Shown in pieces: positions 19,170 to 31,523 of a stretch of DNA of 64,000 bases; position 1 is the stretch's first letter; each line of letters begins with the position of its first letter. A model generated the notes under the pieces. It saw only the letters and a list, made by a program, of their open reading frames with translations. It did no database searches and was not told the DNA's origin. The stretch is from Streptomyces graminofaciens (GTDB lineage Bacteria; Actinomycetota; Actinomycetes; Streptomycetales; Streptomycetaceae): assembly GCF_030294945.1 (NCBI RefSeq), contig NZ_AP018448.1, positions 9,644,501 to 9,708,500 of the forward strand, read 5' to 3'. Position numbers and translations under genes: made by a program.

Positions 19170-20135
19170 TCACTCCCAGTCCCATCCGATCCCCAGGAAC
19201 CCCGTCCGCACGCGCGGTTCCACGAGGTGGACCGAGTGGTGGAGGGCGCTCAGCGGGAGGTCCTGGCGGGCGGTGCGCGGGGCGGCCGTGGAGTGCTGGG
19301 TGAAGCGGTGGCAGCGGAGTGGGAGCGCGCGTTCGTCGAACCGCACCTGAAGGGCGTACTGGCCGCCGGCGGAACGGAAGCCGCGGACGTACTCGGTGGA
19401 GGCGCCGGCGGTGCCGTCGTCGACCCCGTAGCGGAAGAGGAACGTATCGCCGGTGCGCAGCAGGGTGTCGAAGAGGAGTTCCGCGACGAGGACGCCGGAG
19501 TCGCCGTCCCAGCGCACGCGGCCCGCACGGCAGTTCTCCAGGGCGCGCACGGTCATCCGCTCGGGCGCACAGCCCGGGTCGCCGTGGTGGACGGCCACAT
19601 AGCGGTCCACGCCGTCCTTGTGGGCGCGCACGATGTGCTGGGACTCGCGGCCGAGCAGTTCCCGGCCCGCGCCGACGTGTACCCGCTCGTGGTGGCCGAT
19701 GGTGTGCACCCCGCCGTCGAGCGGTGTCTCCAACTCGCCCAGCAGACGTTCCAGCGCACCCGAGGCGGCCACCAGGGAGCGGTACGAGCGGCCCGTGGGG
19801 CCCTGCCGGGCGGAGTGCCCGTCGGCCTGGGCGAGCAGGCGGATCAGTGACTCGTCCGGGAGTTCGAGGATCTCCTCCAGGGCGCGGACGGCCCGCAGCG
19901 ACTCGGGGCGCTGGGGGCGGCGGGCCCCCTGCTGCCAGTAACTGAGGCTCGTGACGCCGACCTTGACCCCGTAGCGCGACAGATGGTGCTGCACGCGCTG
20001 CAGCGGCAGTCTCCGCGCGGCGATCGCGGCGCGCAGCGCGACATGGAAGGGGCCGCCCCGCAGGGCGGATTCCAACTCCGCCGTGGCGACGTCCGCGACG
20101 TCCGCGACGTCCGCGTGCTCTGTGGCGTGCGGCAT
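19170..20135 (-). CDS. Putative DNA-binding regulator (helix-turn-helix N-terminus)
   Basis: About 321 aa from ATG 20135 (MPHATEHADV), chosen because GAAAGG lies 8-10 bases ahead. The N-terminal third has a helix-turn-helix-like stretch, RVQHHLSRYGVKVGVTSLSY then WQQGARRPQRPESL, as in XRE-type regulators that need a matching tract to choose DNA. The C-terminal two thirds (from about residue 130) form a beta-rich domain of unknown role. Three tandem 9-bp units near 20085-20115 encode repeated Ala-Asp-Val at residues 8-18. From memory, similar proteins occur next to uvrC in streptomycetes. The target genes are unknown. Confidence 0.75.
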   Translation of the reverse strand: MPHATEHADVADVADVATAELESALRGGPFHVALRAAIAARRLPLQRVQHHLSRYGVKVGVTSLSYWQQGARRPQRPESLRAVRALEEILELPDESLIRLLAQADGHSARQGPTGRSYRSLVAASGALERLLGELETPLDGGVHTIGHHERVHVGAGRELLGRESQHIVRAHKDGVDRYVAVHHGDPGCAPERMTVRALENCRAGRVRWDGDSGVLVAELLFDTLLRTGDTFLFRYGVDDGTAGASTEYVRGFRSAGGQYALQVRFDERALPLRCHRFTQHSTAAPRTARQDLPLSALHHSVHLVEPRVRTGFLGIGWDWE

Positions 20136-20563
20136 GCAGGGGGCCTTTCTGTGAGGGGGCGCGACGGCCGACCGGACCGCTCGCACGGACCGATCGGGGA
20201 CGTCCGGTGGACGCGTGGGACGGCCGGCGTCCCCGCGTCCCCGCGTCCCGACGTCACGTCTTCACACCCGTACGACGGCGTTCGGTCCCGAGTTCCCCCG
20301 CATTGAAGCGTGTTGACCAAGCCCGGACAACACCTGGTGCGCGACATGGCCGGACAGCACCGCCCGGGGCATCCGCCGTGCCTGGGCCAGGGGGCGGGTC
20401 CCCGCGAGGCCCCGTGTCGCTTTCCCCCGGCGACGACGACTCGGCGACGATCCCCGCACCGGGCGTCACCGCCCACGCAGCGTCAGGGCTTCGCTGCGCA
20501 GGGTGGCTCCGCTCTGTCCACGGGGCCGTCGTGATGTCGGTGGCCGCCAGTAGGGTGTGAAAC
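20136..20563. other. Intergenic region before uvrC
   Basis: About 430 bp without a convincing gene, between the divergent regulator and uvrC. It must hold both promoters. One short inverted repeat, GTGTTG (20310-20315) and CAACAC (20328-20333), is visible. I could not place a convincing promoter. Confidence 0.5.
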
Positions 20564-22696
20564 ATGGCCGACCCCTCCAGCTACCGCCCCAAGCCGGGAC
20601 AGATCCCGGACTCTCCCGGGGTGTACAGATTCCGTGACGAGCACCGCCGGGTGATCTACGTCGGGAAGGCGAAGAGCCTGCGCCAACGCCTGGCGAACTA
20701 CTTCCAGGACCTGGCCGGTCTCCACCCCCGCACCCGCACGATGGTCACCACGGCCGCCTCCGTGGAGTGGACCGTCGTGTCCACGGAGGTCGAGGCGCTC
20801 CAGCTGGAATATTCGTGGATCAAGGAGTTCGACCCCCGGTTCAACGTCAAGTACCGCGACGACAAGAGCTACCCGTATCTCGCGGTCACGATGAACGAGC
20901 AGTACCCGCGCGTGCAGGTGATGCGCGGTCACAAGAAGAAGGGCGTCAGGTATTTCGGGCCGTACGCGCACGCGTGGGCGATCCGCGACACCGTCGACCT
21001 CCTCCTGCGTGTCTTTCCCGTCCGGACCTGCTCGGCCGGTGTGTTCAAGAACGCGACCCGCACCGGCCGCCCCTGCCTGCTCGGCTACATAGGCAAGTGC
21101 TCGGCCCCCTGCGTCGACCGGATCTCCGCCGAGGAGCACGTGGAACTGGCCGAGGAGTTCAGCGACTTCATGGCCGGCCGTACGGGCACGTACATCCGCC
21201 GCCTCGAGAAGCAGATGATGGACGCGGCCGAGGAGATGGAGTACGAGCGGGCCGCCCGCCTGCGCGACGACATCGAGGCCCTGAAGAAGGCCATGGAGAA
21301 GAACGCGGTCGTGCTCGCCGACGCGACCGACGCCGACCTGATCGCCGTCGCCGAGGACGAGCTGGAGGCCGCCGTCCAGATCTTCCACGTACGCGGCGGA
21401 CGCGTGCGCGGCCAGCGCGGCTGGGTCACCGACAAGGTCGAGGCCGTCACCACCGCCGACCTCGTCGAACACGCGCTCCAGCAGCTCTACGGCGAGGAGA
21501 CCGGTGACTCGGTGCCCAAGGAGGTCCTCGTCCCGGCGCTGCCCGCCCCCGTCGAGCCCGTCCAGGAGTGGCTCACCGGGCGCCGCGGATCCAACGTCTC
21601 CCTGCGCATTCCGCAGCGCGGCGACAAGAAGGCACTCATGGAGACCGTCGCGCGCAACGCCCAGCAGTCGCTCGTCCTGCACAAGACCAAGCGCGCCTCC
21701 GACCTCACCACCCGCTCCCGTGCCCTGGAGGAGATCGCCGACGCCCTCGACCTGGACAGCGCCCCCCTGCGGATCGAGTGCTACGACATCTCGCACCTCC
21801 AGGGCGACGACGTCGTGGCCTCCATGGTCGTCTTCGAGGACGGGCTGGCCCGCAAGAGCGAGTACCGCCGCTTCCAGATCAAGGGCTTCGAGGGCCAGGA
21901 CGACGTCCGGTCCATGCACGAGGTGATCACCCGCCGCTTCAGGCGCTATCTCGCCGAGAAGGAGAAGACCGGCGAGTGGGTCGACGACTCCGCGGAGCCC
22001 CGGAACGGTTCCGACGCCGCCGCGGATGGGCTCGACAACTCCACGAACGGCCTCGACAGCTCCCTGAACGGCCTCGGCGGCCCCCTGAGCGGCCTCAAGG
22101 ACGACGACGGCCGCCCCAAGCGCTTCGCCTACCCGCCTCAGCTGGTCGTCGTCGACGGCGGGCAGCCGCAGGTCGCCGCCGCCCGCAGAGCCCTCGACGA
22201 CCTCGGTATCGACGACATCGCCGTCTGCGGCCTCGCCAAGCGGCTGGAGGAGGTCTGGCTGCCCGGGGACGACGACCCGGTGGTGCTGCCCCGCACCAGC
22301 GAGGGCCTGTATCTGCTCCAGCGCGTCCGCGACGAGGCCCACCGCTTCGCGATCACCTACCAGCGCAGCAAGCGCGCCAAGCGATTCCGGGCGAGCCCCC
22401 TGGACGACGTGCCCGGCCTCGGGGAGGCTCGAAAGCAGGCGCTGCTCAAGCACTTCGGTTCGCTGAAGAAGTTGCGCTCCGCCACGATCGACGAGATCTG
22501 CGAGGTCCCCGGCATAGGCCGAAAGACCGCCGAGACGATCGCCGCGGCCCTGGCACAGGCCGCCCCGGCCGCACCCGCCGTGAACACGGCCACCGGAGAG
22601 ATCATTGAAGAAGAGGAGCCCGGCACTCCGCCGGGCTCTCCGGAGGAGCCCGTGGCCGCGGGCGCCCAGAGCGAGCGACGGGGCCAGGAGAGATGA
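20564..22696 (+). CDS. uvrC: Excinuclease ABC subunit C
   Basis: Dual-incision nuclease of nucleotide excision repair, 710 aa. Domains in order: GIY-YIG nuclease ([20 protein letters not shown]), a Cys cluster ([16 protein letters not shown]), the UVR helix pair ([20 protein letters not shown]) that contacts UvrB, the RNase H-like C-terminal nuclease ([19 protein letters not shown]) and tandem HhH ([40 protein letters not shown]). An Asn/Ser/Gly/Leu-rich insertion of about 45 residues (around 22000-22110) splits the nuclease domain. First gene of an overlapping set with rapZ, yvcK and whiA. Confidence 0.97.
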   Translation: MADPSSYRPKPGQIPDSPGVYRFRDEHRRVIYVGKAKSLRQRLANYFQDLAGLHPRTRTMVTTAASVEWTVVSTEVEALQLEYSWIKEFDPRFNVKYRDDKSYPYLAVTMNEQYPRVQVMRGHKKKGVRYFGPYAHAWAIRDTVDLLLRVFPVRTCSAGVFKNATRTGRPCLLGYIGKCSAPCVDRISAEEHVELAEEFSDFMAGRTGTYIRRLEKQMMDAAEEMEYERAARLRDDIEALKKAMEKNAVVLADATDADLIAVAEDELEAAVQIFHVRGGRVRGQRGWVTDKVEAVTTADLVEHALQQLYGEETGDSVPKEVLVPALPAPVEPVQEWLTGRRGSNVSLRIPQRGDKKALMETVARNAQQSLVLHKTKRASDLTTRSRALEEIADALDLDSAPLRIECYDISHLQGDDVVASMVVFEDGLARKSEYRRFQIKGFEGQDDVRSMHEVITRRFRRYLAEKEKTGEWVDDSAEPRNGSDAAADGLDNSTNGLDSSLNGLGGPLSGLKDDDGRPKRFAYPPQLVVVDGGQPQVAAARRALDDLGIDDIAVCGLAKRLEEVWLPGDDDPVVLPRTSEGLYLLQRVRDEAHRFAITYQRSKRAKRFRASPLDDVPGLGEARKQALLKHFGSLKKLRSATIDEICEVPGIGRKTAETIAAALAQAAPAAPAVNTATGEIIEEEEPGTPPGSPEEPVAAGAQSERRGQER

Positions 22697-23718
22697 CCGA
22701 GCACGAAGCGCGCCCCCAAGAAGCGCACGAAGAGCACACAGCACAGCACGAGGACGCCCACAAGGAAACGGGCGACCATGCCTCGCAGCACCCAGCGGCA
22801 CAGGAAGACGGAGCACAAGTGAGTACGGGCATCGAAACAGCCGGGGTCCCCGAGGCGGCCATCCCCGAGCTGGTGATCATCTCCGGCATGTCCGGTGCCG
22901 GCCGGTCGACGGCCGCCAAGTGTCTGGAGGACCTCGGCTGGTTCGTCGTCGACAACCTCCCGCCCGCGCTGATCCCCACCATGGTGGAGCTCGGCGCCCG
23001 CTCCCAGGGCAACGTGGCGCGCATCGCGGTCGTCGTCGACGTGCGCGGCCGCCGCTTCTTCGACAACCTCCGCGACTCCCTCTCCGAGCTGGAGACGAAG
23101 AACGTCACCCGGCGGATCGTGTTCCTGGAGTCCTCCGACGAGGCCCTCGTCCGCCGCTTCGAGTCGGTGCGCCGCCCGCACCCCCTCCAGGGCGACGGCC
23201 GCATCGTCGACGGCATCGCCGCCGAGCGCGAGCTGCTGCGCGAGCTGCGCGGCGACGCCGACCTGGTGATCGACACCTCCAGCCTGAACGTGCACGAGCT
23301 GCGCGCCAAGATGGACGCCCAGTTCGCCGGCGAGGAGGAGCCCGAGCTGCGGGCCACCGTCATGTCCTTCGGCTTCAAGTACGGCCTCCCGGTCGACGCC
23401 GACCTGGTCGTGGACATGCGCTTCCTGCCCAACCCGCACTGGGTCCCGGAGCTGCGCCCCTTCACCGGCCTCAACGAGGAGGTCTCGGCGTACGTCTTCA
23501 ACCAGCCCGGCGCCAAGGAGTTCCTCGACCGCTACACGGAGCTCCTCCAGATGATCGCCGCAGGCTACCGCCGCGAGGGCAAGCGGTACGTGACCATCGC
23601 GGTCGGCTGCACCGGCGGAAAGCACCGCTCGGTCGCCACCTCCGAGAAGCTCGCCGCCCGCCTCGCCTCCCAGGGCGTCGAGACCGTGGTCGTGCACCGG
23701 GACATGGGGCGCGAGTGA
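22693..23718 (+). CDS. rapZ: RapZ family nucleotide-binding protein
   Basis: 341 aa. P-loop GMSGAGRST (residues about 64-72, Arg in the usual Lys place, as common here), [11 protein letters not shown] and, at the C-terminus, [16 protein letters not shown]. In enterobacteria RapZ is an RNA-binding adaptor controlling glmS; in Gram-positives the role is less clear. A 50-residue His/Glu/Ala-rich N-terminal extension is present before the P-loop; a GTG start at codon 43 (VSTGIETAG) is an alternative. ATG 22693 overlaps the uvrC stop by 4 bp. Confidence 0.95.
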   Translation: MTEHEARPQEAHEEHTAQHEDAHKETGDHASQHPAAQEDGAQVSTGIETAGVPEAAIPELVIISGMSGAGRSTAAKCLEDLGWFVVDNLPPALIPTMVELGARSQGNVARIAVVVDVRGRRFFDNLRDSLSELETKNVTRRIVFLESSDEALVRRFESVRRPHPLQGDGRIVDGIAAERELLRELRGDADLVIDTSSLNVHELRAKMDAQFAGEEEPELRATVMSFGFKYGLPVDADLVVDMRFLPNPHWVPELRPFTGLNEEVSAYVFNQPGAKEFLDRYTELLQMIAAGYRREGKRYVTIAVGCTGGKHRSVATSEKLAARLASQGVETVVVHRDMGRE

Positions 23719-24785
23719 GCGGACGTGCCGCGTCGCGGCTGAGCAGGCTGCGCCGGGTCACCCCCGAGGGCCGCGCGGGCAGACCCGCAGAGGCCCGCGG
23801 GGCAAGGCCGCGCCGCCGGGGTGCCCAGCCCAAGGTCGTCGCCCTCGGCGGCGGCATGGGCCTGTCCGCCTCGCTCGCCGCCCTCCGCCGGATCACCGGC
23901 GACCTCACGGCCGTCGTCACCGTGGCCGACGACGGCGGCTCCAGCGGGCGCCTCCGCGACGAGCTGGGCGTGCTCCCGCCCGGCGACCTGCGCAAGGCCC
24001 TGGCCGCGCTGTGCGGCGACGACGACTGGGGCCAGACCTGGGCACGGGTCATCCAGCACCGCTTCCAGTCCAAGGGCGACCTGCACGAGCACGCGGTCGG
24101 CAACCTGCTGATCGTCGCCCTGTGGGAACAGCTCGGCGACCACGTCCAGGCCCTCGACCTGGTCGGCAGACTCCTGGGCGCCCAGGGCCGGGTCCTGCCC
24201 ATGTCGGCCGTCCCCCTGGAGCTCCAGGCCCTGGTCAAGGGCCACGACCCGGCGCGCCCGGACGACGTCGACACCGTACGGGGACAGGCCACCGTCGCCC
24301 TCACTCCCGGCGAGGTGCAGTCCGTGCATGTCGTGCCGCACGACCCGCCCGCCGTCCCCGAGGCCGTCGAGGCGGTGCTGGACGCCGACTGGGTGGTGCT
24401 CGGCCCCGGCTCCTGGTTCTCCTCGGTGATCCCGCACCTGCTCGTGCCCGAGTTGCTCGACGCGCTCACGCAGACCAAGGCCCGCCGGGTACTCTCGCTG
24501 AACCTCGCGCCGCAGCCGGGAGAAACCGATGGGTTCTCCCCGCAGCGTCATTTGGAGGTTTTGGCACGACACGCCCCTAAACTCGCCCTGGACGTGGTGC
24601 TGGCCGACGAGGCCGCCGTGCCCGATCGCGACTTGCTGACCGACGCCGCCACGCGGTTCGGCGCCGCGGTCGAGCTGGCGCCGGTGGCCCGACCCGATGG
24701 ATCTCCGCGGCACGATCCGGAGCTGTTGGCCGCCGCGTACGACCGTATTTTTCGGATGCATGGAAGGATCGGCCCATGGCGATGA
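23715..24785 (+). CDS. yvcK: Gluconeogenesis factor YvcK/CofD-like protein
   Basis: 356 aa from GTG 23715, which overlaps the rapZ stop (GTGA). Motifs of the YvcK group: [45 protein letters not shown], and [15 protein letters not shown]. YvcK/CuvA proteins bind UDP-sugars and link carbon metabolism to cell-wall synthesis. In the rapZ-yvcK-whiA order it is conserved across actinobacteria and Firmicutes. The 33-residue basic N-terminus before the Rossmann fold is typical for Streptomyces. Confidence 0.95.
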   Translation: MSGRAASRLSRLRRVTPEGRAGRPAEARGARPRRRGAQPKVVALGGGMGLSASLAALRRITGDLTAVVTVADDGGSSGRLRDELGVLPPGDLRKALAALCGDDDWGQTWARVIQHRFQSKGDLHEHAVGNLLIVALWEQLGDHVQALDLVGRLLGAQGRVLPMSAVPLELQALVKGHDPARPDDVDTVRGQATVALTPGEVQSVHVVPHDPPAVPEAVEAVLDADWVVLGPGSWFSSVIPHLLVPELLDALTQTKARRVLSLNLAPQPGETDGFSPQRHLEVLARHAPKLALDVVLADEAAVPDRDLLTDAATRFGAAVELAPVARPDGSPRHDPELLAAAYDRIFRMHGRIGPWR

Positions 24786-25765
24786 CGGCAGCGGTGAAGG
24801 ACGAGATCTCCCGGCTACCCGTCACCCGGACCTGCTGCAGGAAAGCGGAGGTCTCCGCCATTCTCAGGTTCGCGGGCGGCCTTCACCTGGTGAGCGGGCG
24901 CATCGTGATCGAGGCGGAGCTGGACACGGCGATGGCGGCCCGACGGCTCAAGCGGGACATCCTGGAGATCTTCGGCCACAGTTCCGAACTGATCGTGATG
25001 GCCCCCGGCGGTCTGCGCCGTGGCTCCCGTTATGTGGTCCGCGTGGTCGCGGGCGGCGATCAGCTGGCCCGCCAGACCGGCCTGGTGGACGGCCGCGGCC
25101 GCCCCATCCGCGGTCTGCCCCCGCAGGTGGTCTCGGGGGCCACCTGCGACGCGGAGGCCGCCTGGCGCGGGGCGTTCCTGGCCCACGGCTCGCTCACCGA
25201 GCCCGGCCGCTCCTCGTCCCTCGAGGTGACCTGCCCGGGTCCGGAGGCCGCGCTCGCGCTGGTCGGCGCCGCCCGTCGGCTGTCGATCGCCGCGAAGGCC
25301 CGCGAGGTCCGGGGCGTGGACCGGGTGGTCGTACGCGACGGGGACGCGATCGGCGCTCTCCTCACCCGGCTCGGCGCGCACGAGTCGGTGCTGGCCTGGG
25401 AGGAGCGGCGGATGCGCCGCGAGGTCCGCGCCACGGCGAACCGCCTGGCCAATTTCGACGACGCCAACCTGCGCCGCTCGGCCCGCGCGGCCGTCGCCGC
25501 CGGTGCCCGCGTGGGCCGCGCCCTGGAAATCCTCGCCGACGACGTGCCCGAGCACCTCGCGGCGGCCGGCCGGCTGCGCATGGAGCACAAGCAGGCATCC
25601 CTGGAGGAACTGGGCGCGCTCGCCGACCCGCCGCTGACCAAGGACGCCGTCGCGGGCCGGATCCGCCGGCTGCTCGCCATGGCCGACAAGCGGGCTTCGG
25701 ACCTCGGTATTCCGGGGACGGAATCCAGCCTTACGGAGGACATGGCCGACAACCTGGTGGGGTGA
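24776..25765 (+). CDS. whiA: Sporulation transcription factor WhiA
   Basis: 329 aa, the usual Streptomyces length. The N-terminal half resembles a degenerate LAGLIDADG homing-endonuclease fold ([31 protein letters not shown]), and the C-terminus carries the helix-turn-helix ([20 protein letters not shown]). WhiA works with WhiB to switch aerial hyphae from growth to sporulation septation. ATG 24776 overlaps the yvcK stop by 10 bp; ATG 24782 is a second possible start. An intrinsic terminator follows. Confidence 0.97.
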   Translation: MAMTAAVKDEISRLPVTRTCCRKAEVSAILRFAGGLHLVSGRIVIEAELDTAMAARRLKRDILEIFGHSSELIVMAPGGLRRGSRYVVRVVAGGDQLARQTGLVDGRGRPIRGLPPQVVSGATCDAEAAWRGAFLAHGSLTEPGRSSSLEVTCPGPEAALALVGAARRLSIAAKAREVRGVDRVVVRDGDAIGALLTRLGAHESVLAWEERRMRREVRATANRLANFDDANLRRSARAAVAAGARVGRALEILADDVPEHLAAAGRLRMEHKQASLEELGALADPPLTKDAVAGRIRRLLAMADKRASDLGIPGTESSLTEDMADNLVG

Positions 25766-25793
25766 CAGCCCGTCAGGACTCCTGCTCAACAAG

Positions 25794-25835
25794 CCGATGC
25801 CGACGCCCCGTTGGGGTTGTCGGCATCGGTTTTTT
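25794..25835 (+). terminator. Intrinsic terminator of the uvrC-whiA operon
   Basis: CCGATGCCGAC (25794-25804) pairs perfectly with GTCGGCATCGG (25819-25829), followed by six T (25830-25835). A classical rho-independent terminator, 28 bp after whiA. Confidence 0.95.
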
Positions 25836-25947
25836 GCCTTACCCGTGAATTCCTTGTGTGGCCTGCGAGACGCCCTTGACTTGACCCTGAACTGACAAGA
25901 GCCTGGCAGCTGTTCGCCACTGTGGCGGACCACTGCAAGGGGGGCTC

Positions 25948-28902
25948 ATGAGACGAAGAGCGAGATCGATCCTCGCCGCGGGCGCGCTCCTGCTGGGCGG
26001 CGGCGCCGGATTCGCGCCGGTCGCGCAGGCGGCCGAGAGCGACGGTTCTCCGGACGCGGACGAGGTCAAGGTCTTCCGTGCCGAGGTCACGAAGAAGCAG
26101 ATACCCCTGCTGCTCGCGGCCGGGCAGGACGGCCACGAACTCAGCGAGCAGGCGCCAGAGAAGGGCACCGCCTCGGTCGAGGTCTACCTCACCGACAAGC
26201 AGGCCGAGGCCCTGGAGGAGCAGGGCGTCGACCTCAAGGAGCACAAGCTCACCAAGAAGGCCGAGGCGCGCGTGGACGCCGCCGGCGACGGGGTCTTCCG
26301 CCCGTACAGCGGTGCGGGCAACCTCAAGGAGGAGATCGTCCGGACGGGCCAGAAGAACCCGTCCCTCACCAAAGTGGTCTCGATAGGCAAGACCCTCCAG
26401 GGGCAGGACATCCTGGCGCTCAAACTGACCAAGAACGCCAAGAAGACCAAGGACGGCGCCAAGCCCTCCGTCCTGTACATGTCCAACCAGCACGCGCGTG
26501 AGTGGATCACGCCGGAGATGACCCGGCGTCTGATGCACTACTACGTGGACAACTACAAGACGGACAAGCGGATCAAGAAGCTCGTGGACACCACCGAGCT
26601 GTGGTTCGTCCTCTCCGCCAACCCGGACGGTTACGACTTCACGCACAAGGCCGACGGCAACCGCCAGTGGCGCAAGAACCTGCGCGACAACAACGGCGAC
26701 GGCACCATCGCCATCGGCGACGGCGTCGACCTCAACCGCAACTTCGCCTACAAATGGGGCTACGACAACGAGGGTTCCTCCCCGTTCCCCACCAGCGAGA
26801 CCTACCGCGGCGCCGGCCCGGGCTCGGAGCCCGAGACCAAGGCCCTGGACGCCTTCGAGAAGCGCATCGGCTTCGAGTACGGCATCAACTACCACTCCGC
26901 CGCCGAGCTGCTCCTCTACGGAGTCGGCTGGCAGGTGGCGAGCCCGACGCCGGACGACGTGCTCTACGAGTCCCTCGCCGGCACGCCCGAGAACTCCGCG
27001 ATCCCCGGCTACCACCCGCAGCTCTCCTCCGAGCTGTACACCACCAACGGCGAGGCGGACGGCCACGCGGCCAACGTCAACGGCACCGCGATGTTCACCC
27101 CCGAGATGTCGACGTGCCAGACGGTCTCGAACCTCTACCCGGACGACCCGTGGGTGGCCTCCGACTGCGCGTCCGTCTTCACCTTCCCGGACGACGAGAA
27201 GCTGATCCAGGAAGAGTTCAAGAAGAACATCCCGTTCGCGCTCTCCGTCGCCGAGTCGGCCGCCAAGCCCGACCAGCCGAAGTCCTCGGTCGGTATCGAC
27301 GCCCCCGACTTCACTCCGGCCGGCTTCAGCACGTCGTACTCGCGCGGCGCGGACCAGCAGGTCTCCGTCGTCGTACGCAAGTCCGTGCGCGACAAGGAGC
27401 TGAAGTACCGCGTCAACGGCGGTCGTAAGCACCACCAGACGCTCAAGGCCTGGAAGGGCGGCGAGACGTTCGGCGGCGAGGACAACCTGTACTTCGACGA
27501 GTACCGCGCCAAGGTGAAGGACGGCAAGCCGGGCGACAAGGTCGAGGTCTGGTTCACCGGCAGGACGAAGGCCGGAAAGCGCACCTCCAGTAAGCACTTC
27601 ACGTACACGATCGCCAAGCGGCCCAAGGCCGACACCCTCGTCGTGGCCGAGGAGGGCGCGACCGCGACCCAGGCCCAGACGTACGTCGACGCGCTCAAGG
27701 CCAACGGCAAGAAGGCGCTCGTCTGGGATGTCGCGACCCAGGGTGCTCCCGACGCGCTGGGCGTACTGAAGCACTTCAAGACGGTCGTGCACTACACGGG
27801 CGCCGTCCGTCCGGGTGTCGCCACCCAGCTCGAACTGCGGGCCTACCTCAATGAGGGCGGCAAGTTGGTCGAGTCCGGCGAGAGCGCCGGCGGCTCGGTC
27901 GACCTCGGCGGCGGCACGCTGTCGAACGACTTCAGCCAGTACTACCTGGGCGCCTACAGCCGTACGAACCTCCCGAACGCCACGGCGTTCCAGGGCCTCG
28001 GCGGCCTCGCGGGCTACACCGGGGCCCTCGGCGGCGCGCCCGGCAACCCGCTGGACTCGGCCGGTTCCTTCACCGTCACCTCGGACACCCTGCCCGCAAA
28101 CACGTTCCCGCAGTTCAGGAGCGCGGGCGCGGGCCAGTACCCGGGCACGGTCAACCCGTACGGGCCGTACGAGGGCGCGTCCATGGCGGCCGTCACGCAC
28201 TCCGACTACGCCTGGAACCGCCTCACCCGCACCATCGACCTCACCTCGGTGAGCGCGGCCGACGCGCCGACGCTGCGGACCCGGCTGCTGTGGGACACCG
28301 AGGAGGGCTACGACCACGCCCTGCTGGAGGCGCACACGGCCGGGGCCGACGACTGGACCACGCTCCCGGAGAAGGGCGGCGCGACCAGCACCACCGTGCC
28401 CGCCGAGTGCGAGGCCGGGTACTTCATCCAGGGCCACCCCGCGCTCAAGCGGTATCTGACCCTGGCCGACGGCGGCTGCAAGGCCACCGGCACGAGCGGC
28501 TCCTGGAACAGCTTCACCGGGGCCTCGGCGGGCTGGCAGCAGGTCGAGTTCGATCTCTCCGCGTACGCCGGCAAGAAGGTCGAGGTCTCGCTCAGCTACA
28601 TCACCGACCCCGGCTCCGGAGGCCGCGGCGTCCTCGCCGACAACGCCACCGTCGTCATCGGCGGCACGGCCGGCGCCACCGAGGGCTTCGAGACGTCGCT
28701 CGGCGCCTGGAGCACTCCGGGCCCGCCCGCGGGCAGCCCGGCGGTGATCAAGGACTGGGGTCTGTCCGGCGAGCTGTTCAAGACCTATGGAGCGGTCACC
28801 ACGCGCGACACCGTGCTGCTGGGCTTCGGCCTGGAGCAGGTCACCGCGGCGGCCGACCGCACGGCACTGATAGGCAAGGCGCTGGCGGCGCTGAAGGGCT
28901 GA
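25948..28902 (+). CDS. Secreted zinc carboxypeptidase, M14 family
   Basis: 984 aa with a Sec signal peptide (MRRRARSILAAG...PVAQA, cleavage after residue 28). A propeptide-like region precedes the M14 domain. Zinc ligands His182 and Glu185 (SNQHAREW) and His316 (INYHSAAE) are present, as are substrate Arg264 (LNRNF) and catalytic Glu386 (FTPEMS). A C-terminal half of about 500 residues contains beta-sandwich sequence like the immune inhibitor A-type modules (LLWDTEEGYDHALLEAHT, GWQQVEFDLSAYAGKKVEVS). It should trim peptides outside the cell. It stands alone between the whiA terminator and gap. Confidence 0.95.
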   Translation: MRRRARSILAAGALLLGGGAGFAPVAQAAESDGSPDADEVKVFRAEVTKKQIPLLLAAGQDGHELSEQAPEKGTASVEVYLTDKQAEALEEQGVDLKEHKLTKKAEARVDAAGDGVFRPYSGAGNLKEEIVRTGQKNPSLTKVVSIGKTLQGQDILALKLTKNAKKTKDGAKPSVLYMSNQHAREWITPEMTRRLMHYYVDNYKTDKRIKKLVDTTELWFVLSANPDGYDFTHKADGNRQWRKNLRDNNGDGTIAIGDGVDLNRNFAYKWGYDNEGSSPFPTSETYRGAGPGSEPETKALDAFEKRIGFEYGINYHSAAELLLYGVGWQVASPTPDDVLYESLAGTPENSAIPGYHPQLSSELYTTNGEADGHAANVNGTAMFTPEMSTCQTVSNLYPDDPWVASDCASVFTFPDDEKLIQEEFKKNIPFALSVAESAAKPDQPKSSVGIDAPDFTPAGFSTSYSRGADQQVSVVVRKSVRDKELKYRVNGGRKHHQTLKAWKGGETFGGEDNLYFDEYRAKVKDGKPGDKVEVWFTGRTKAGKRTSSKHFTYTIAKRPKADTLVVAEEGATATQAQTYVDALKANGKKALVWDVATQGAPDALGVLKHFKTVVHYTGAVRPGVATQLELRAYLNEGGKLVESGESAGGSVDLGGGTLSNDFSQYYLGAYSRTNLPNATAFQGLGGLAGYTGALGGAPGNPLDSAGSFTVTSDTLPANTFPQFRSAGAGQYPGTVNPYGPYEGASMAAVTHSDYAWNRLTRTIDLTSVSAADAPTLRTRLLWDTEEGYDHALLEAHTAGADDWTTLPEKGGATSTTVPAECEAGYFIQGHPALKRYLTLADGGCKATGTSGSWNSFTGASAGWQQVEFDLSAYAGKKVEVSLSYITDPGSGGRGVLADNATVVIGGTAGATEGFETSLGAWSTPGPPAGSPAVIKDWGLSGELFKTYGAVTTRDTVLLGFGLEQVTAAADRTALIGKALAALKG

Positions 28903-29048
28903 ACCAAAAGCTCGATAAAGAGGATAAAAAGCGCGCCCCGAACGTCTGGAATCAGATGATCGGAGGGCCGCTCAAAAGGTAATCACCTTGCAAAACCAGG
29001 GCGGTCCGTGCCTCTACTGGCGGGTACGGGCCGCACTGCCATGTATAG

Positions 29049-30170
<1,122 letters not shown>

Positions 30171-30206
30171 TCCACAGAGCAGGCACATCGATGTGAGCGC
30201 AGGGCT

Positions 30207-30232
30207 CGGGCGGCGCAGGGACGCGCCGCCCG
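30207..30232 (+). terminator. Hairpin between gap and pgk
   Basis: CGGGCGGCGC (30207-30216) pairs with GCGCCGCCCG (30223-30232) across AGGGAC, with further pairing outside the core. No T tract follows, so it may only attenuate transcription into pgk or stabilise the gap message. Confidence 0.6.
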
Positions 30233-30305
30233 GGCCCTGACTCACGTACAAAAGCGGCCCTCTTACGATCACGAGCACCACAAGTCCTCTTCGGGAGCCC
30301 TCTCA

Positions 30306-31517
30306 ATGAAGACGATCGACGAACTCCTCGCCGATGGAGTCGCCGGCAAGCGGGTCTTCGTCCGCGCCGACCTGAACGTGCCGCTCGACGGCACCACCAT
30401 CACCGACGACGGCCGCATCCGCGCCGTGCTGCCCACCGTCAAGGCGCTGGCCGACGCGGGCGCGCGGGTCGTCGTCGCCTCCCATCTGGGCCGCCCCAAG
30501 GGCGCCCCGGACCCGGTCTTCTCCCTCGCCCCGGCCGCCACGCGCCTCGGTGAACTCCTCGGCGCCGATGTGGCGTTCGCGTCGGACACCGTCGGCGAGT
30601 CGGCCACGTCCACGGTGTCGGGCCTCGCCGACGGGCAGGTCGCGGTCCTCGAGAACCTCCGCTTCAACGCCGGTGAGACGTCCAAGGACGACGCCGAGCG
30701 CGCCGCCTTCGCCGACCTGCTGGCCGGCCTCGCCGACGTGTACGTGGGCGACGGCTTCGGCGCGGTCCACCGCAAGCACGCCTCGGTCTTCGACCTGCCG
30801 GCCCGGCTGCCGCACTACGCCGGCCACCTCATCGCCACCGAGGTCGGCGTCCTGAAGAAGCTCACCGAGGACGTCCAGCGCCCCTACGTGGTCGCGCTCG
30901 GCGGCGCCAAGGTCTCCGACAAGCTCGCCGTCATCGACCAACTGCTCGCCAAGGCGGACCGCATCCTCATCGGCGGCGGCATGGCGTACACGTTCCTGAA
31001 GGCCAAGGGTTACGAGATCGGCGGCTCCCTGCTTCAGGAGGACCAGCTGGCGGCGGTCACCGAGTACGTGGAGCGCGCGGAGAGGACCGGTGTCGAGCTG
31101 GTCCTGCCCGTCGACGCCGTCGTCGCGCCCGCGTTCCCGGACCTGAAGAGCAAGGCTCCGGCCGATGCCACCGCGGTCGCCGCGGACGCCATGCCGGCCG
31201 ACCAGATGGGTCTCGACATCGGGCCGGAGTCCCGCAAGCTGTACGCCTCGAAGATCGCCGACGCCGCCACCGTCTTCTGGAACGGCCCCATGGGCGTCTT
31301 CGAACACCCCGATTTCGCCGAGGGCACCAAAGCGGTCGCCCAGGCACTCCTCGACTCCAAGTCCTTCACGGTCGTGGGCGGCGGCGACTCCGCCGCGGCC
31401 GTGCGCATCCTGGGCTTCGACGAGAACGCATTCGGCCACATCTCGACCGGTGGCGGCGCCTCCCTCGAATACCTCGAGGGCAAGACGCTCCCCGGTCTCG
31501 CCGCACTGGAGGACTGA
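30306..31517 (+). CDS. pgk: Phosphoglycerate kinase
   Basis: 403 aa. N-terminal substrate domain: VFVRADLNVPLDG, SHLGRPKG and LENLRFNAGE. Hinge and nucleotide domain: ALGGAKVSDKL, then WNGPMGVFE and VVGGGDSAAAV. It transfers phosphate from 1,3-bisphosphoglycerate to ADP. It lies 135 bp after gap and 6 bp before tpiA, so it is probably co-transcribed with tpiA. Confidence 0.98.
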   Translation: MKTIDELLADGVAGKRVFVRADLNVPLDGTTITDDGRIRAVLPTVKALADAGARVVVASHLGRPKGAPDPVFSLAPAATRLGELLGADVAFASDTVGESATSTVSGLADGQVAVLENLRFNAGETSKDDAERAAFADLLAGLADVYVGDGFGAVHRKHASVFDLPARLPHYAGHLIATEVGVLKKLTEDVQRPYVVALGGAKVSDKLAVIDQLLAKADRILIGGGMAYTFLKAKGYEIGGSLLQEDQLAAVTEYVERAERTGVELVLPVDAVVAPAFPDLKSKAPADATAVAADAMPADQMGLDIGPESRKLYASKIADAATVFWNGPMGVFEHPDFAEGTKAVAQALLDSKSFTVVGGGDSAAAVRILGFDENAFGHISTGGGASLEYLEGKTLPGLAALED

Positions 31518-31523
31518 CCCCGT

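Noticed and set aside
20483..22816. 777-aa minus-strand frame opposite uvrC
   Set aside because: Antisense shadow with Leu/Val/Gly-rich sequence and no motif.
25786..28437. 883-aa minus-strand frame opposite the carboxypeptidase gene
   Set aside because: Antisense shadow; the plus-strand protein has a signal peptide and all zinc ligands.
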